Origin: Cephalotus follicularis | Lineage: Eukaryota; Streptophyta; Magnoliopsida; Oxalidales; Cephalotaceae | Reading direction: 5' to 3' | Assembly: GCA_001972305.1 (NCBI GenBank) | Contig: BDDD01001961.1 | Location: 186,001-250,000 of the forward strand | Length of the DNA stretch: 64,000 nt | Part shown: piece by piece, positions 47,155-57,203 of the stretch | How positions within the stretch are numbered: the first letter of the stretch is position 1 | How the letters are laid out: each line of letters starts with the position of its first letter | Made by a program: the position numbers and the translations under genes | Notes under the pieces: model-generated | The model's input: only the letters and a program-made list of their open reading frames with translations | The model's database searches: none | Told to the model about the DNA's origin: nothing

Positions 47155-47766
47155 TTTGTGAAAATCATGTTGTTCTAAGATAAATTAAAGATTTTTATGC
47201 CTTACATTGCCAAGTTTAGCTCTACTCTTGTTAGATTTGAATTCAAATCCAGCACCTATGATTCTGTCTTATTTACTCGATCTACATCGACTAGCTCTAT
47301 ATTTTTATTGTTATATGTGGATGATATGATTAATACTAGAGATGACTTGGAGAGTATATAAGATCTCAAGGTTTTTCTTTATCGACAGTTTGAGATGAAA
47401 AATTTGGAACCGTTAGTTATTTTTGGGGTCTTGAGGTTACTTCTGATTCTACAGGATATCACTTGTCCCAAGCCAAATATGCGTCTGACATTTTGGCTCA
47501 TGCCTGTCTAACTGACACTAAGACGGTCACCTCTCTACTTGAGCAGAATGTCAAGTTACGACGTACTGATGAGACTTCACTTTCTAATCCTACACTTTAT
47601 CGACAGTTGGTGGGTTGTTTCATTTATTTGACAATCACTCAGCCCAATATTGCATATGTTGTTCACTTGGTCAATCAGCTTATATCTTCTTCTCGGACTA
47701 CTCATTTCTCAGCAATTCTTTGTATTTTGAGGTATGTCAAGGGAACTCTATTTCATGGTCTTCACT
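47155..47766 (+). pseudogene. Ale-like Copia RT, broken
   Basis: Frames contain FEFKSSTYDSVLFTRSTSTS, LLLYVDDMINTRDD near 47310-47345, LSQAKYASDILAHACLTDTK and NPTLYRQLVGCFIYLTITQP, then SAILCILRYVKGTLFHGLHF. This is the RT palm to connection of an Ale/Retrofit-type Copia. It is cut by the solo LTR at 47772 and continues at 50281. Confidence 0.87.
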
Positions 47767-47771
47767 TTTCT
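47767..47771 (+). other. Target-site duplication TTTCT, left copy
   Basis: TTTCT precedes TGTAATACCC and recurs after the solo LTR at 50276-50280. Confidence 0.88.
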
Positions 47772-49029
47772 TGTAATACCCGAAATTTTATAAATAATTA
47801 AAGAATGGAATGTAACACTCGGAATTTTGTAAATAATTGATGATTGGAAATTGGGTCCAAAAATGTAATATTGTCATTGTTGGACTGGAATGGAAAATGG
47901 GCCTCGAAAATATTTTATGGTGTTGGGCCAAATTGATAAATGGATAATAGAAGCTTTTAGGCCTAAAATGTATCGATATTGTCTTTGGGCTTTGAAATGT
48001 TTGGACCCAAAATGTATTGAGGTAGGAACTACTCCTACTCAGTGTCTTCTCTTATAATGTGTATTGTTATAAAAAGTATGCTAATAATGGATGGTTAGGC
48101 TAGAATTAGACAGAGGTTACAAGGTAGACTAACTCGAATGGATTAAATGGTGGGCGTTAGACATAGTGAATATTTGACTCTAAAGCAAAATGGTGTCCTC
48201 TGGCACCTTACGCATGCTACAGTCACACACCTTAGCACTAGGAGCACGCATTTGAAATGTAGCATGTATTGTCCAAGCTTCCCCAATGCGTGCGTCCTGG
48301 GTATGCATCCTAAGCCTCAAAACTTATGCGGACAATGAAACCATCATGCAGAGGAACGCATGGTATTGAGGACACACAGCCGAGGTGCCATGCGCCCAGC
48401 ACGTCATGCCACGGCGTTGTGTTCTCCTCTGCATGTTTCCCGAACATGCCACATCGCTCTCCTCTGCCATCAACGCCGTACCTGCCGAGTTCACCTCTGC
48501 CTGCATGCGCCTTAGCATGTAAAGTCAATCGCCCGGGCTCTCCACTCGTGCATGGCACTTCTCGCCCGTGCATCCAATAGTAATATATATATATATATAT
48601 GATCATGTGCCGAGGATACCACTGTGCCATGCGTCGTCCTCTGTTAGGTGCCGATGGTGTGCCATGGCCGCCGTGCACGCACCAGGCTTTACGCTAGCAA
48701 GAGCCGAGCATGCCCTCTGTGCATGTGTCGTTCCTCTGCCATGCCTTCGAAGGCTCAGTCGTGCCATTTCACTGCACCATACGCCATGTACACCGAGAAT
48801 GGCTTAATCACTTGGGCCAACAAGCATGGCTATCCACTACAAGGGCGTGTCCGAGGATCCATGCACCGTGGTAGTGCCGAGCTCTCTCTCTCGCCCTGCT
48901 AACATGAGTTTCAGACTTGTTATTTGGGAAGCTAAGCAGGTTGTTACATGCCTGGGTGATAAGAAATGATTGCTGAGAAGGTTGGCCATTATGTATAGGA
49001 AATGTTTGAATTTATGACGTTACAGTGAC

Positions 49030-49175
49030 AAGCATTATAATAGTGATATATGTGTGATAAGTGCAGGGATATATATATATATATATATATAGTGATAAGT
49101 GCAGTAAATGAAAGAGTGATAAGTGCAGGAGGTGTAAAAGGATGATAAGTGATAGATGATAAGTGATAAGTGCAT
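49030..49175. repeat. GTGATAAGTGCA short repeats with (TA)n
   Basis: GTGATAAGTGCAG or a close variant occurs at least six times, irregularly spaced, with a TATATA run in the middle. Confidence 0.8.
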
Positions 49176-49404
49176 AGGTATATTATGTACAATGAATATT
49201 ATGGGGAGAAAACATACCCATTACTTTAGCACGTGCTGAGGCGAACCTTGTGCAAGGGAAGTGCCCTGCACAACGGTGAGCCCTGGTCTGGCTTAGGGAA
49301 TGGCTTAAGGAAGCCAAAGAAAAGGAAAGGGAAATAAGTCAGTGAAGGAAATAGAATCAGAAAATAAAATATAAAAGGAAAAGATTTAGATAAATGGTCT
49401 CGAG

Positions 49405-49620
49405 CTGGTGAGCCCAACAGGGGAGAATTCCGCCAAGCAGGTGAACTCCGCGAGGCAGGTGATCCTCGGGCGAACCGCCAATGGTGAACCTAAGGGTGAA
49501 TTCCGCCAAGGCTGGTGATCCAAGGGGTGAACCGCGAGCAGGTGAGCAAAGGGTGAACCGCTCAGCAGGTGAACCGGAGGAGAATTCCACGGGCTAGTGA
49601 TCCTAAAGGTGAATCATGTA
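49405..49620. repeat. GGTGAACCGC-type short repeats
   Basis: Around ten copies of a 17-25 bp unit (AGGTGAACCGC, GGTGAATTCCGCCAAG, GGTGATCC). It is comparable to the GGCTCATCTC minisatellite at the similar place in the TR-GAG LTRs. Confidence 0.75.
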
Positions 49621-49934
49621 TATTGACCGGACCATAGGATGACCGGACTAGACTCCTCTATACTATGATTTTTACGATTCGAGTAGACCAGTCCGAGGAT
49701 AAAAGCATTATGATGATTATTCCTGTTCTGGCTCCTTTGCCTTAACGTCTGGAGCGCGTTATCGCTCCTCTTTCAGTAAGGGATGCCGAGGGAAGGTCTA
49801 TAATAATTGTTCATAATTGTTATGGAATGATACTGTTATATATATTGCATCTCTCATTTGGATTGCATATTGCCTGTTACATCTACATCTCCATGCATGA
49901 GTGGGTTGTAGTTCCTACACGACCAGTGGTCGCT

Positions 49935-49962
49935 GACCCATTGCATTTTCATGTAATGGGTC
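49935..49962 (+). other. Conserved LTR dyad GACCCATT/AATGGGTC
   Basis: GACCCATTGCATTTTCATGT followed by AATGGGTC: near-perfect arms of about 13 bp. It lies 313 bp from the LTR end at 50275, the same distance as the dyad in the TR-GAG 3' LTR. Confidence 0.65.
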
Positions 49963-50275
49963 AGGTACAGGTGGAGCTTCGCAGCTAGCCGAGGATTGAA
50001 GCCCCGGGTGAGTCTCCTCCACAGCAGTTCGACGATCAACCTATTTATAATTTTTGAATATTGTATTTCTTGACCTGCCGACATGTGGCAGAGCTTTGAT
50101 GATCAGTATTGTATAACTTCAGGTTTATCCACACATTTGATATTAAATTGAATTTATTCTGCATGCATTATTATATTGTTGAAAGATTTTTTATTTCCGC
50201 TGAATATTAAATGAATGATACTGTTAGTAGCGCGTGAAACCTTGGGGGTTGACCCTTGGGGTTTGGGGCGTTACA

Positions 50276-50280
50276 TTTCT
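50276..50280 (+). other. Target-site duplication TTTCT, right copy
   Basis: Pairs with 47767-47771. Confidence 0.88.
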
Positions 50281-50700
50281 TCTGAGTCCTCCATTGAACT
50301 TCATGCCTTTTGTGACGCGCCGTTCGACTACTGTTATTGCTTCTTCCTTGGCACTTTGTTGATCTCTTGACGCAGTTAGAAACAAACTATTGTGTCTCAT
50401 TCTAGTACCAAGGCAGAGTATCAAGGTCTTGCTGATGCAACCTCTGAGCTCCTTTGGATTCATTGGCCTCTTCAAGACATGGATGTCTTTCATTCCACCA
50501 ACACTTCTATTTATTGTGACAATCAGAATGCGATTCAGATTGCTCATAATGACTTGTTCCATGAGATGACAAAACACATTGAGATGGATTGTCACTTGGT
50601 TCGTCATCATCTGTAGCACGACAATCTTAGACTACTTCCTGTCACTTGTGCTGACCAAACTGCAGATATCTTCACCAAAACACATCTGCTTGGACAGTTT
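50281..50700 (+). pseudogene. Ale-like Copia RNase H, 3' part
   Basis: The frame SHSSTKAEYQGLADATSELL, LYCDNQ-like YCDNQNAIQIAHND and HIEMDCHLVRHHL is Copia RNase H. It resumes immediately after the solo LTR. TCADQTADIFTK near 50650 is the usual pol tail. Fossil. Confidence 0.87.
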
Positions 50701-50746
50701 AGTTCTTTGGTTTCCAAACTCAAATTGGGTTCTATACTTCCAACTT

Positions 50747-50760
50747 GAGTTTGAGGGGGA
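50747..50760 (+). other. Polypurine tract of the Ale-like Copia
   Basis: GAGTTTGAGGGGGA abuts the TGTTAATG start of the 3' LTR. Confidence 0.85.
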
Positions 50761-50972
50761 TGTTAATGTACAGTTGGTGTACAGTCAGTACATGGTTGTC
50801 ATCGTTATTATATAACTGTTACAAATCTTTGTAGTTAACTTTTAGCTGTTATAAATCTTTATATTTATTGCTTTAGATTTTATATTGTATTATAAATATG
50901 ACTTCCATTTACTCTTTACGTACACACAAAAATATAAAAAACATATTTCTTTCAATTCTTTATCTTGTACCA
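50761..50972 (+). mobile_element. 3' LTR of the Ale-like Copia
   Basis: 212 bp from TGTTAATGTACAG to TCTTTATCTTGTACCA, aligned with 30348-30540. It is followed by the target duplication CAATT at 50973-50977. Confidence 0.87.
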
Positions 50973-50977
50973 CAATT
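50973..50977 (+). other. Target-site duplication CAATT, right copy
   Basis: Pairs with 30343-30347 across 20.6 kb. Confidence 0.82.
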
Positions 50978-53713
50978 AAATCACATATATTGCATAAGGA
51001 AACCATTTGACTAAACAACAACATGATTCACGTATTTAATTACCAAATATATGTCTGATGTATTCAGCTCTTTTACAAAAAGTGTATAACTTATTATAAC
51101 GCCAAAATGAAATTATAAACTCAAATAATATATCATTTGTATCCGCAACAACCACCCATATATTCATCACCAAAATCGCGTTAGTGTCATATGCAAGTTA
51201 TCACCAAGAACATTAAGTTACTATATTATTAATGGCAATCATCATATGTTTCATTATCACAAATCGTAATACATGTATAAACTACGTTAAAATAAAAAAA
51301 CACATTGATTTCTATTTTCTATCGATTTTGTCATGCCCTTTGTGATTTAGGACAGAATAGTAAATTGATTTGTTTTGATTACTATTCTGGGATAATGGGG
51401 TTGTACTTCATAATGTTGAGGTTGACGATTAATTCAAAGTATCAGTACTATGACCCCAACGTTCGGGGGTTTGGGGTTCTGCTCCTCGGTGAACGGACTG
51501 GAGGTCCTGCTACCCGGACAGAGGGCGGGGGCTCCGAGGCAGCGCCCCCGAAAGGTAGTCGAAATTGGCTATTTGTTTTGAACCGAAAATTCTATTTTCT
51601 TTACTCCTGTTTGTGGTTTGGGCTTGACCCATGATTAGCAACATGATTTCTCCTATATATATATATTATCTTGTAGGGTGAGAGCTTGTAACAAAAGAGA
51701 GAAGTGAAGAGACTATTGATCAATATAATGAAACTTATGTTACTGGACGTAGCCTTGGATTGGGTAAATCAGGATAAATCTCATGTTCTGTCTATTTAAT
51801 CTTTTATTCGCTTCTTTTATATAATTGCTTGTTCGGCAGGTATCTATATTTATCATTCATATAAAACTTAAAGTTCAGACTCTTAAGGCCTAAAATATAT
51901 ATAGATAAGTGAAAAATTACACTTCCAATCTACCAATTCATATATTTTGACCCAAATAACCAAATATTTTGTCAGTATTGACTAGGATCGTTTACAATAT
52001 TACGACCCTCGACGATCAAAAAAAATCCACAGTAATCTCAACAATTATTCGATCTAAAATACGATTCGGATCTTTCGTTTATCTAGGGACCGTAGGATCC
52101 TACAATATAGATAACAATTTTTTGACAACCATGATAACAAAAATGATCTCTATAAATTGATATGTTATATTATGTTACACCAACTAAGATGATAATTTTG
52201 GATTTCAGGCTTACAAATACGAGAGTTTTACTATTTACTCTAAGATCATGGTAAAATTTGTTGTCAAAGATCAAAATATGTTTAAGAGGATGATAAATCC
52301 TGAAATATATGCAAGGTCTATATCGAAAAAAGGTTGGAAGTGTAACGCCCATAGCTCTCACGTAAAGCGAAAACAGATGGTCAATCCAAATCAATGTCAT
52401 CAATAATCATTTGTCTGCAAGAGAGATCAGTTGAAGAAATTGTGCGCACGGAATGGCAGTTAGTGTGTCACGGATAACAGAGGCATAGAAAGTCAAGTTC
52501 ACGGGTCTGTCTACAGATATTTGCTGAACCAATGTGATTCAGCATTTAACTATCGGGTTTCGCATGAGAGAGCACTGCAATTTAGTCATTGTTATTGTTA
52601 TCTCTGAATATAAAGAAGCATACACAGCATGTAGACCTCTTTTTGTTTTGGTCCTAATCAGTAATCACATGTTGATTGTTGACCATTAACTCCCAAGCCA
52701 AGTGATGAACTTGCCTTTAATTTTTAATCGGCATTTTTGGTATCAATAATGTAAGGACCCAATCGAATATAACCAACTTGACTTCCATAAAATCCTGTTA
52801 TGGACTGGGTTTTGACACAAAAGATTAACCTATTGAATGATGTCACTAAACCTAGTTTTAACTTTTTATACTCTATCATACTCTTATCTGATGTAAGATC
52901 CGTGAACCCATCCACAATTTCGACAGATCCACATCAACAAAAAGAAAGGTTGTCGTCCGTACTTGTGATACTTTGCGTCATCAATCATCATACCTGTTTT
53001 TCACTTTTTTTTAATAAAAAAATTTATAGATTTTCGTATGGAGAATGTGAGGCTGTCCTATTCACGTCAGTGTACATGGTTGGCCTGCCTGCCAGATAGA
53101 AAACTTCCAACAGCCAGTGCCTTACATATTTTCATTACCAATTTCACATGTATCTTCTCCTGATAATATTTAGTTTTAATTTTATGCTTTTTAAAAGTTA
53201 TTCAAATCTAATTTTTTTAATAATTTAAATAAATCCAATAAGTTTCATAAATATTGTTTTTAATTATTGGATTGTCTGTGTTTGAAAGAAAATGAATGTA
53301 TATTTTTTAGCGATTTTTTTCTTGAAACATAAAATATTTTATTGTGTTTGGTATATAATCAAAAAAATATATATCTTTCTTTAATATTTGAAACACACTT
53401 TAAAAACTATTTTCTTTTAAATTTAAAATCAAACTTTATACATTGTAAGATGCTAAAAGAGATGATATTGACATGACTATTATTTTAAGTGATGGATTGA
53501 ACCCTCTTGTAACATTGTCTTTACATAGAAGCCCAATTGCAAATATAAGTTGAAAGCGAAAAAATTTTAAACAAGGCTTTTAATTCCCAAAAGCTTAAGA
53601 AATTAAAATAGGAAATTTTAAGTCGCTCAAGAGTATAACAGGAGGGGAGTTCGGACAAAGTGCATGTTCATTGCAATACTGAAACAGAATGCGATGGCAA
53701 CGGTAGGCACTCT
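50978..53713. other. AT-rich noncoding flank with LTR scraps
   Basis: No coding domain is seen. 51330-51860 has a GC-rich block (GGGGGCTCCGAGGCAGCG near 51526) and a tail (TAGCCTTGGATTGGGT near 51752) like the LTR of a Copia. A TGTAACGCCC at 52341 looks like an LTR start without a matching end. 53100-53640 is very AT-rich. This is the least repeat-like part of the window and may contain older host DNA. Confidence 0.5.
51330..51860 (+). mobile_element. Copia LTR-like remnant
   Basis: GTTGAGGTTGACG, then a GC-rich inverted stretch (GGGGGCTCC/GCGCCCCC), then a terminal-type phrase GTAACAAAAGAGAGAAG and CCTTGGATTGGGTAAATC. These resemble the R and U5 parts of plant Copia LTRs. The ends are not certain, and no target duplication was found. 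Confidence 0.4.
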
Positions 53714-53859
53714 TGTAACGCCTGAAAACATCTCCGTTATGGTTTTAATATTTATTGCATCATATATAAATAGAGTACGGATAAAATGTTAAATGATTGT
53801 GCATATAAATTTTGATGGAGTGGGGCATATGGATTCATTGTATATTTGTTTACAGTATT
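53714..53859 (+). mobile_element. Short Gypsy LTR start, cut by the TR-GAG element
   Basis: TGTAACGCCTGAAAACATCTC at 53714 is the opening of this LTR group. After 146 bp the TR-GAG element intervenes. The continuation may be 61703-61888, but no terminus is visible there. Confidence 0.4.
53855..53859 (+). other. Target-site duplication GTATT, left copy
   Basis: GTATT directly precedes the LTR at 53860 and recurs directly after the LTR at 61698-61702. Confidence 0.88.
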
Positions 53860-54173
53860 TGTAACGCCCTAAACCCCAAAGGTCAACCCTCAAGGTTTGA
53901 TGCGCTACGAACAGTACTATTCCTTTACTAATATGCAGCAGAAATTAAAAACTTTTAACAATATAATAATGCATGCGGAATAAATTCAATTAAACATCAT
54001 TTGCGTGGATAAACTCAGTGTTATACAATACTGTTCATATAAGCTCTGCCACAAGTCGGCAGGTCAAGAAATACAATATTCAAAAATATAAATAAGTTGG
54101 TCGTTGATCTGCTGTGAAGGAGACTCACCCGGGGCTTCAATCCTCGGCTAGCTGCGAAGCTCCAACTGTACCC

Positions 54174-54201
54174 GACCCATTACATTAAAATGCAATGGGT
54201 C
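54174..54201 (-). other. Conserved LTR dyad GACCCATT/AATGGGTC
   Basis: GACCCATTACATTAAAATGC then AATGGGTC, arms near-perfect over about 13 bp and followed by CAGCGACCA. It lies 314 bp from the LTR end at 53860. Confidence 0.65.
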
Positions 54202-54652
54202 AGCGACCACTGGTCGAGTAGGAACTACAACTCACTCATGCAAGGGGATGCAGATGTAGCAGACAGTATGCAGTTCAATGAGATGTAATAATAACAGTAC
54301 AATATAACACTTCATTCATTCGCTACTAGCAGTCAATAACAGTACGATTCATTCTGTATCATTCCTTAACAGTCATTCACAATTTTTAACCATCATAATA
54401 AATCCTTCCTCGGCATCCCCTATTATAGGAGGAGCAATAACGCACTTCAGACGTTAAGGCAGAGGAGCCGGGACAGGAATAATCATTACATTTTAGGCAG
54501 ACCGGTTCCTCGGGTTCCTCGGCAGTAGGAAGAGCAATATACGCGCTCTATGCGTTATAAACAGAGGAGAGGAACATAAACATTATACAGTATCAGTAAT
54601 AATCATTCAATACAATATACAGTAATTATAACAGTAACAGTAACAGTCAATG

Positions 54653-54848
54653 TGGCTCATCTCGGCCGGTGATCAGTCGGCTCATCTCAATTGGTGATCC
54701 GATGGCTCATCTCGGTCGGTGATCCATTAAGCTATCTCGGTGATCCCGTAGGCTCATCTCAAAGATAGCCTTGTCGGCTCATCTCAATCAGTGATCTGAC
54801 GGCTCATCTCAGTCGGTGATCAGTCGGCTCATCTCAATTGGTGATCAG
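54653..54848 (-). repeat. GGCTCATCTC minisatellite, about nine copies
   Basis: A 20-28 bp unit GGCTCATCTCRRTYGGTGAT plus a short tail. The 5' LTR has about seven copies at 59606-59780, so the number changed after insertion. Confidence 0.87.
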
Positions 54849-55583
54849 ACACAATACAGTGTATTAACATTATTAATATTAGTACATTACACTACATTTA
54901 CTACATTAACATTTTATAAACATTACATTGACATTTATGGTGAGGTCTGCCTGTGTTGCGATACACTACACTACACAGCAATGCCACTTTTAACACTAAT
55001 TATTCAAATTCCTAGAAAGGCGCCTAAAACTTGTGTAACAGCGCATACTCAAATGCGCATGAGGCCATGCAGGTGCATCCTCGTCCTGCTCAGTGCGCAC
55101 AAAGGCTATGCAATTTCATTCTCGTCCTCCCATCCTCATAAGCAGGCGAGGAGGGTCCAAAAGTGCTAAAGAATACTTGCGAGCGTCTAGCACGACCAGA
55201 GAGTAGGCAGAAGAATATTCGACGCCATAACAGTGTTAACCATGTTCTTCTCAGACGAGGAGGTAGAGGATGATGCGCATGCATGTGGGATGCTCGGTGC
55301 CGTGTTGCGCAGGTGCTACAGTCACCAGCGCTGCTCGGCAATCTTAGAACAAGCTCACGATACACCCTTGGCTTAGTCTGATACGCACCACGCCATGGCA
55401 GAGGATAGCTCTGGTGCGCTGCACGCATGGCAGTGGGTGAGCTCAGTGTACTTGACGCTATAAGGCAGAGGACGAGTCCATTTTAGCGTTCTCGGCACCC
55501 TGGGCATGCATGGGACGCATGCCAGGAACAAGGATGTCCTCGGCACCTCGGCATCCTCGGTGACTGGAGGGGACGCAACATGT

Positions 55584-55802
55584 GCAGAGGACAATGGCGT
55601 CCTCTGCTTTATCATCCTCGGCACCTACGGTAGTGCATGACTCATGCAGAGGACGGTGACGGGCTCTGAACTTGGCGTCTGTGACCTCGCCATGGCGTCC
55701 TCTGGTGCCTGGCGCTGGTACGTGCCACATACAGAGGACAGTGGCGTCCTCTGGCGCAGATACCGGTGCGTGACGTACGTAGAGGACGATGGCGTCCTCT
55801 AC
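55584..55802 (-). repeat. Cluster of GAGGAC hairpins in the 3' LTR
   Basis: Perfect inverted repeats with a six-base loop: GCAGAGGAC/GTCCTCTGC at 55584-55607, CAGAGGAC/GTCCTCTG at 55732-55753 and GTAGAGGAC/GTCCTCTAC at 55779-55802, plus imperfect or half copies near 55644 and 55695. Loops read RRTGGC. The outer pair C-G in the first hairpin is T-A in the third, so the stem is kept while the sequence changes. Confidence 0.75.
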
Positions 55803-56765
55803 ACTTGACGCCCGCACGTTACAGTGGCGTGCCCGCAGCTTCGGGTGCTGGTGTGGCTAGGTAGAAGTCCTCGGCGATGGAGTCCTAGCTCCTCCCGGTG
55901 CTTGTATAGGGTACCTCGGCCCGCGACGCCATCATCATACTGCCCAGCCTGAGGAAAAGTGTAGCGGTGACGCCTTGCGTAGGGGTAGGGACGCACAAAG
56001 GCATCCTCGGCGTGTACGAGGCAGTAAAAACCAAGGCCATTTGTACAAATATACACACTGTACTCACACTAACAATAAAATAATGCCTTAGTTAAATTAA
56101 CTAAAGGGTGCTGGTAGGAGAACCTACCTCAGCTTGCAACGCTTCCTTCCTTGCTCAGCACAATTCCTTAATTGCTCCTCTGACTTCGCTTCTCCTCAGC
56201 TCAACAATTACAATTTCCTTTGCTTCGAAGTGTTTCTTGCATATCTTTCCAAAGCTGAGAGTGAGGGACTATATAGGAGAGGAGGAAGGGAGACAAGAAC
56301 TCTCCAGATTTTCTTCATCTCTTTGTCTTTTTCCTCTCATTTTTCCAGCAACCCTCCCCCACCATCAACATTCCTTTATATAGTTTCCAGCAGAAACTTA
56401 TGGATTCCACTACAAAACTCCAGTCGTTTCTTCCTCTCTTTCCACTGTGGGCTGCTAAGGACAGCCCAGTACACTCCTCCCTCCTTCATTTTCCTTGACC
56501 CAATAACATAATTGTGGCCCAATCCTCTTCCTTTATTTAATTCAATTCCAAAACGGACCATAACAATATTTTGAGCCCATTTCCATAATACATTTTAAAA
56601 TCCAAACTCCATTTTATTCCAAACCCATACCCTTCCATACAGGCCCAAAATGCCATTTCAAATCAATTCAATAATAATACATTTTTGGGCTCGAAATATT
56701 ATTTCTCAAAATAATGTGCATTTATACAGATACATTTTATTTTACAAAAATTTCTGGTTATTACA

Positions 56766-57203
56766 ATTGAGATTCCGGGGTTATAATAGACGAGGATACA
56801 TCGCTCTTATTTCATTTCCACGCTTCTGTGGCTCTCCTTTACTCCCATAAAATTACGGTAGCATTAACAATACACACTTATATCATTTAACTCATCCCTC
56901 TAGTGACAGTCTAGAGACTAACTAGCGTATACATACTGTCCCATACCAGTATATATGTAAATAGTTAACCACGTACACCATTCAGACACAATACGATTTA
57001 GTAACGACACAATCCTTAATAATACACCTTCTAACTGTATATTCATCAACCATTCGTTTCATATTCATTCGGTTCACAACAATTTCATTACCCCTTTTCC
57101 ATAGCCGTACAACGATCATTTCATTAGTACAATACAATAGGCCCAATTACTAGTTTAGAAAACATTGGTCTGATAACAATACACTTTCAGATTTACATTA
57201 AGT
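56766..57203. other. Noncoding stretch between gag and 3' LTR
   Basis: No coding domain is seen. The bases directly before the 3' LTR (minus strand AACCCCGGAATCTCAAT) are not a clear polypurine tract. That is unusual for an element with otherwise good structure. Confidence 0.6.

Larger units (their letters stand above)
47772..50275 (+). mobile_element. Solo LTR (Gypsy type) inside Copia RNase H, 2504 bp
   Basis: Runs from TGTAATACCCGAAATTTT to GGTTTGGGGCGTTACA with TTTCT on both sides. Its 3' end (GTTGACCCTTGGGGTTTGGG) matches the ends of the TR-GAG LTRs at 53860 and 58813, so it is a member or close relative of that family. A GC-rich middle (48150-48900) has open frames without domains. (TA)n runs lie near 48585 and 49068. 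Confidence 0.9.
30348..50972 (+). mobile_element. Ale/Retrofit-like Ty1/Copia spanning 20.6 kb through nested insertions
   Basis: The 5' LTR (30348-30540), primer site, gag pieces (31029-31271 and 33885-34530), RT (about 47155-47766), RNase H (50281-50700), polypurine tract and 3' LTR (50761-50972) are in order and orientation. CAATT flanks both ends. Between them lie solo LTRs, a Tork-like Copia remnant and LTR fragments. The LTRs are short and clearly diverged (roughly 80-85% alike by eye, with a 20-bp length difference), so this is one of the oldest traceable insertions in the window. Protease and integrase are not found. Heavily broken. Confidence 0.85.
53860..56765 (-). mobile_element. 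3' LTR of the TR-GAG element
   Basis: 2906 bp. The minus strand starts TGTAATAACCAGAAATTT at 56765 and ends TTTAGGGCGTTACA at 53860. It contains the dyad, GGCTCATCTC minisatellite and GAGGAC hairpins. Open frames in 55000-56500 recur diverged in the other LTR and have no domain. Confidence 0.9.

Noticed and set aside
48147-48902. Open frames in a GC-rich block that could suggest a small gene
   Set aside because: The block is inside the solo LTR 47772-50275. Similar frames in the related TR-GAG LTRs do not keep a protein.
51460-51560. CpG-island-like block as a host promoter
   Set aside because: The GC-rich stretch and the sequence after it resemble the 3' half of Copia LTRs, and no gene follows.
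54816-56561. Open frames repeated at 59745-61404, as if a duplicated gene pair
   Set aside because: They are the two LTRs of one element. Their reading frames diverge and no protein family is recognisable.
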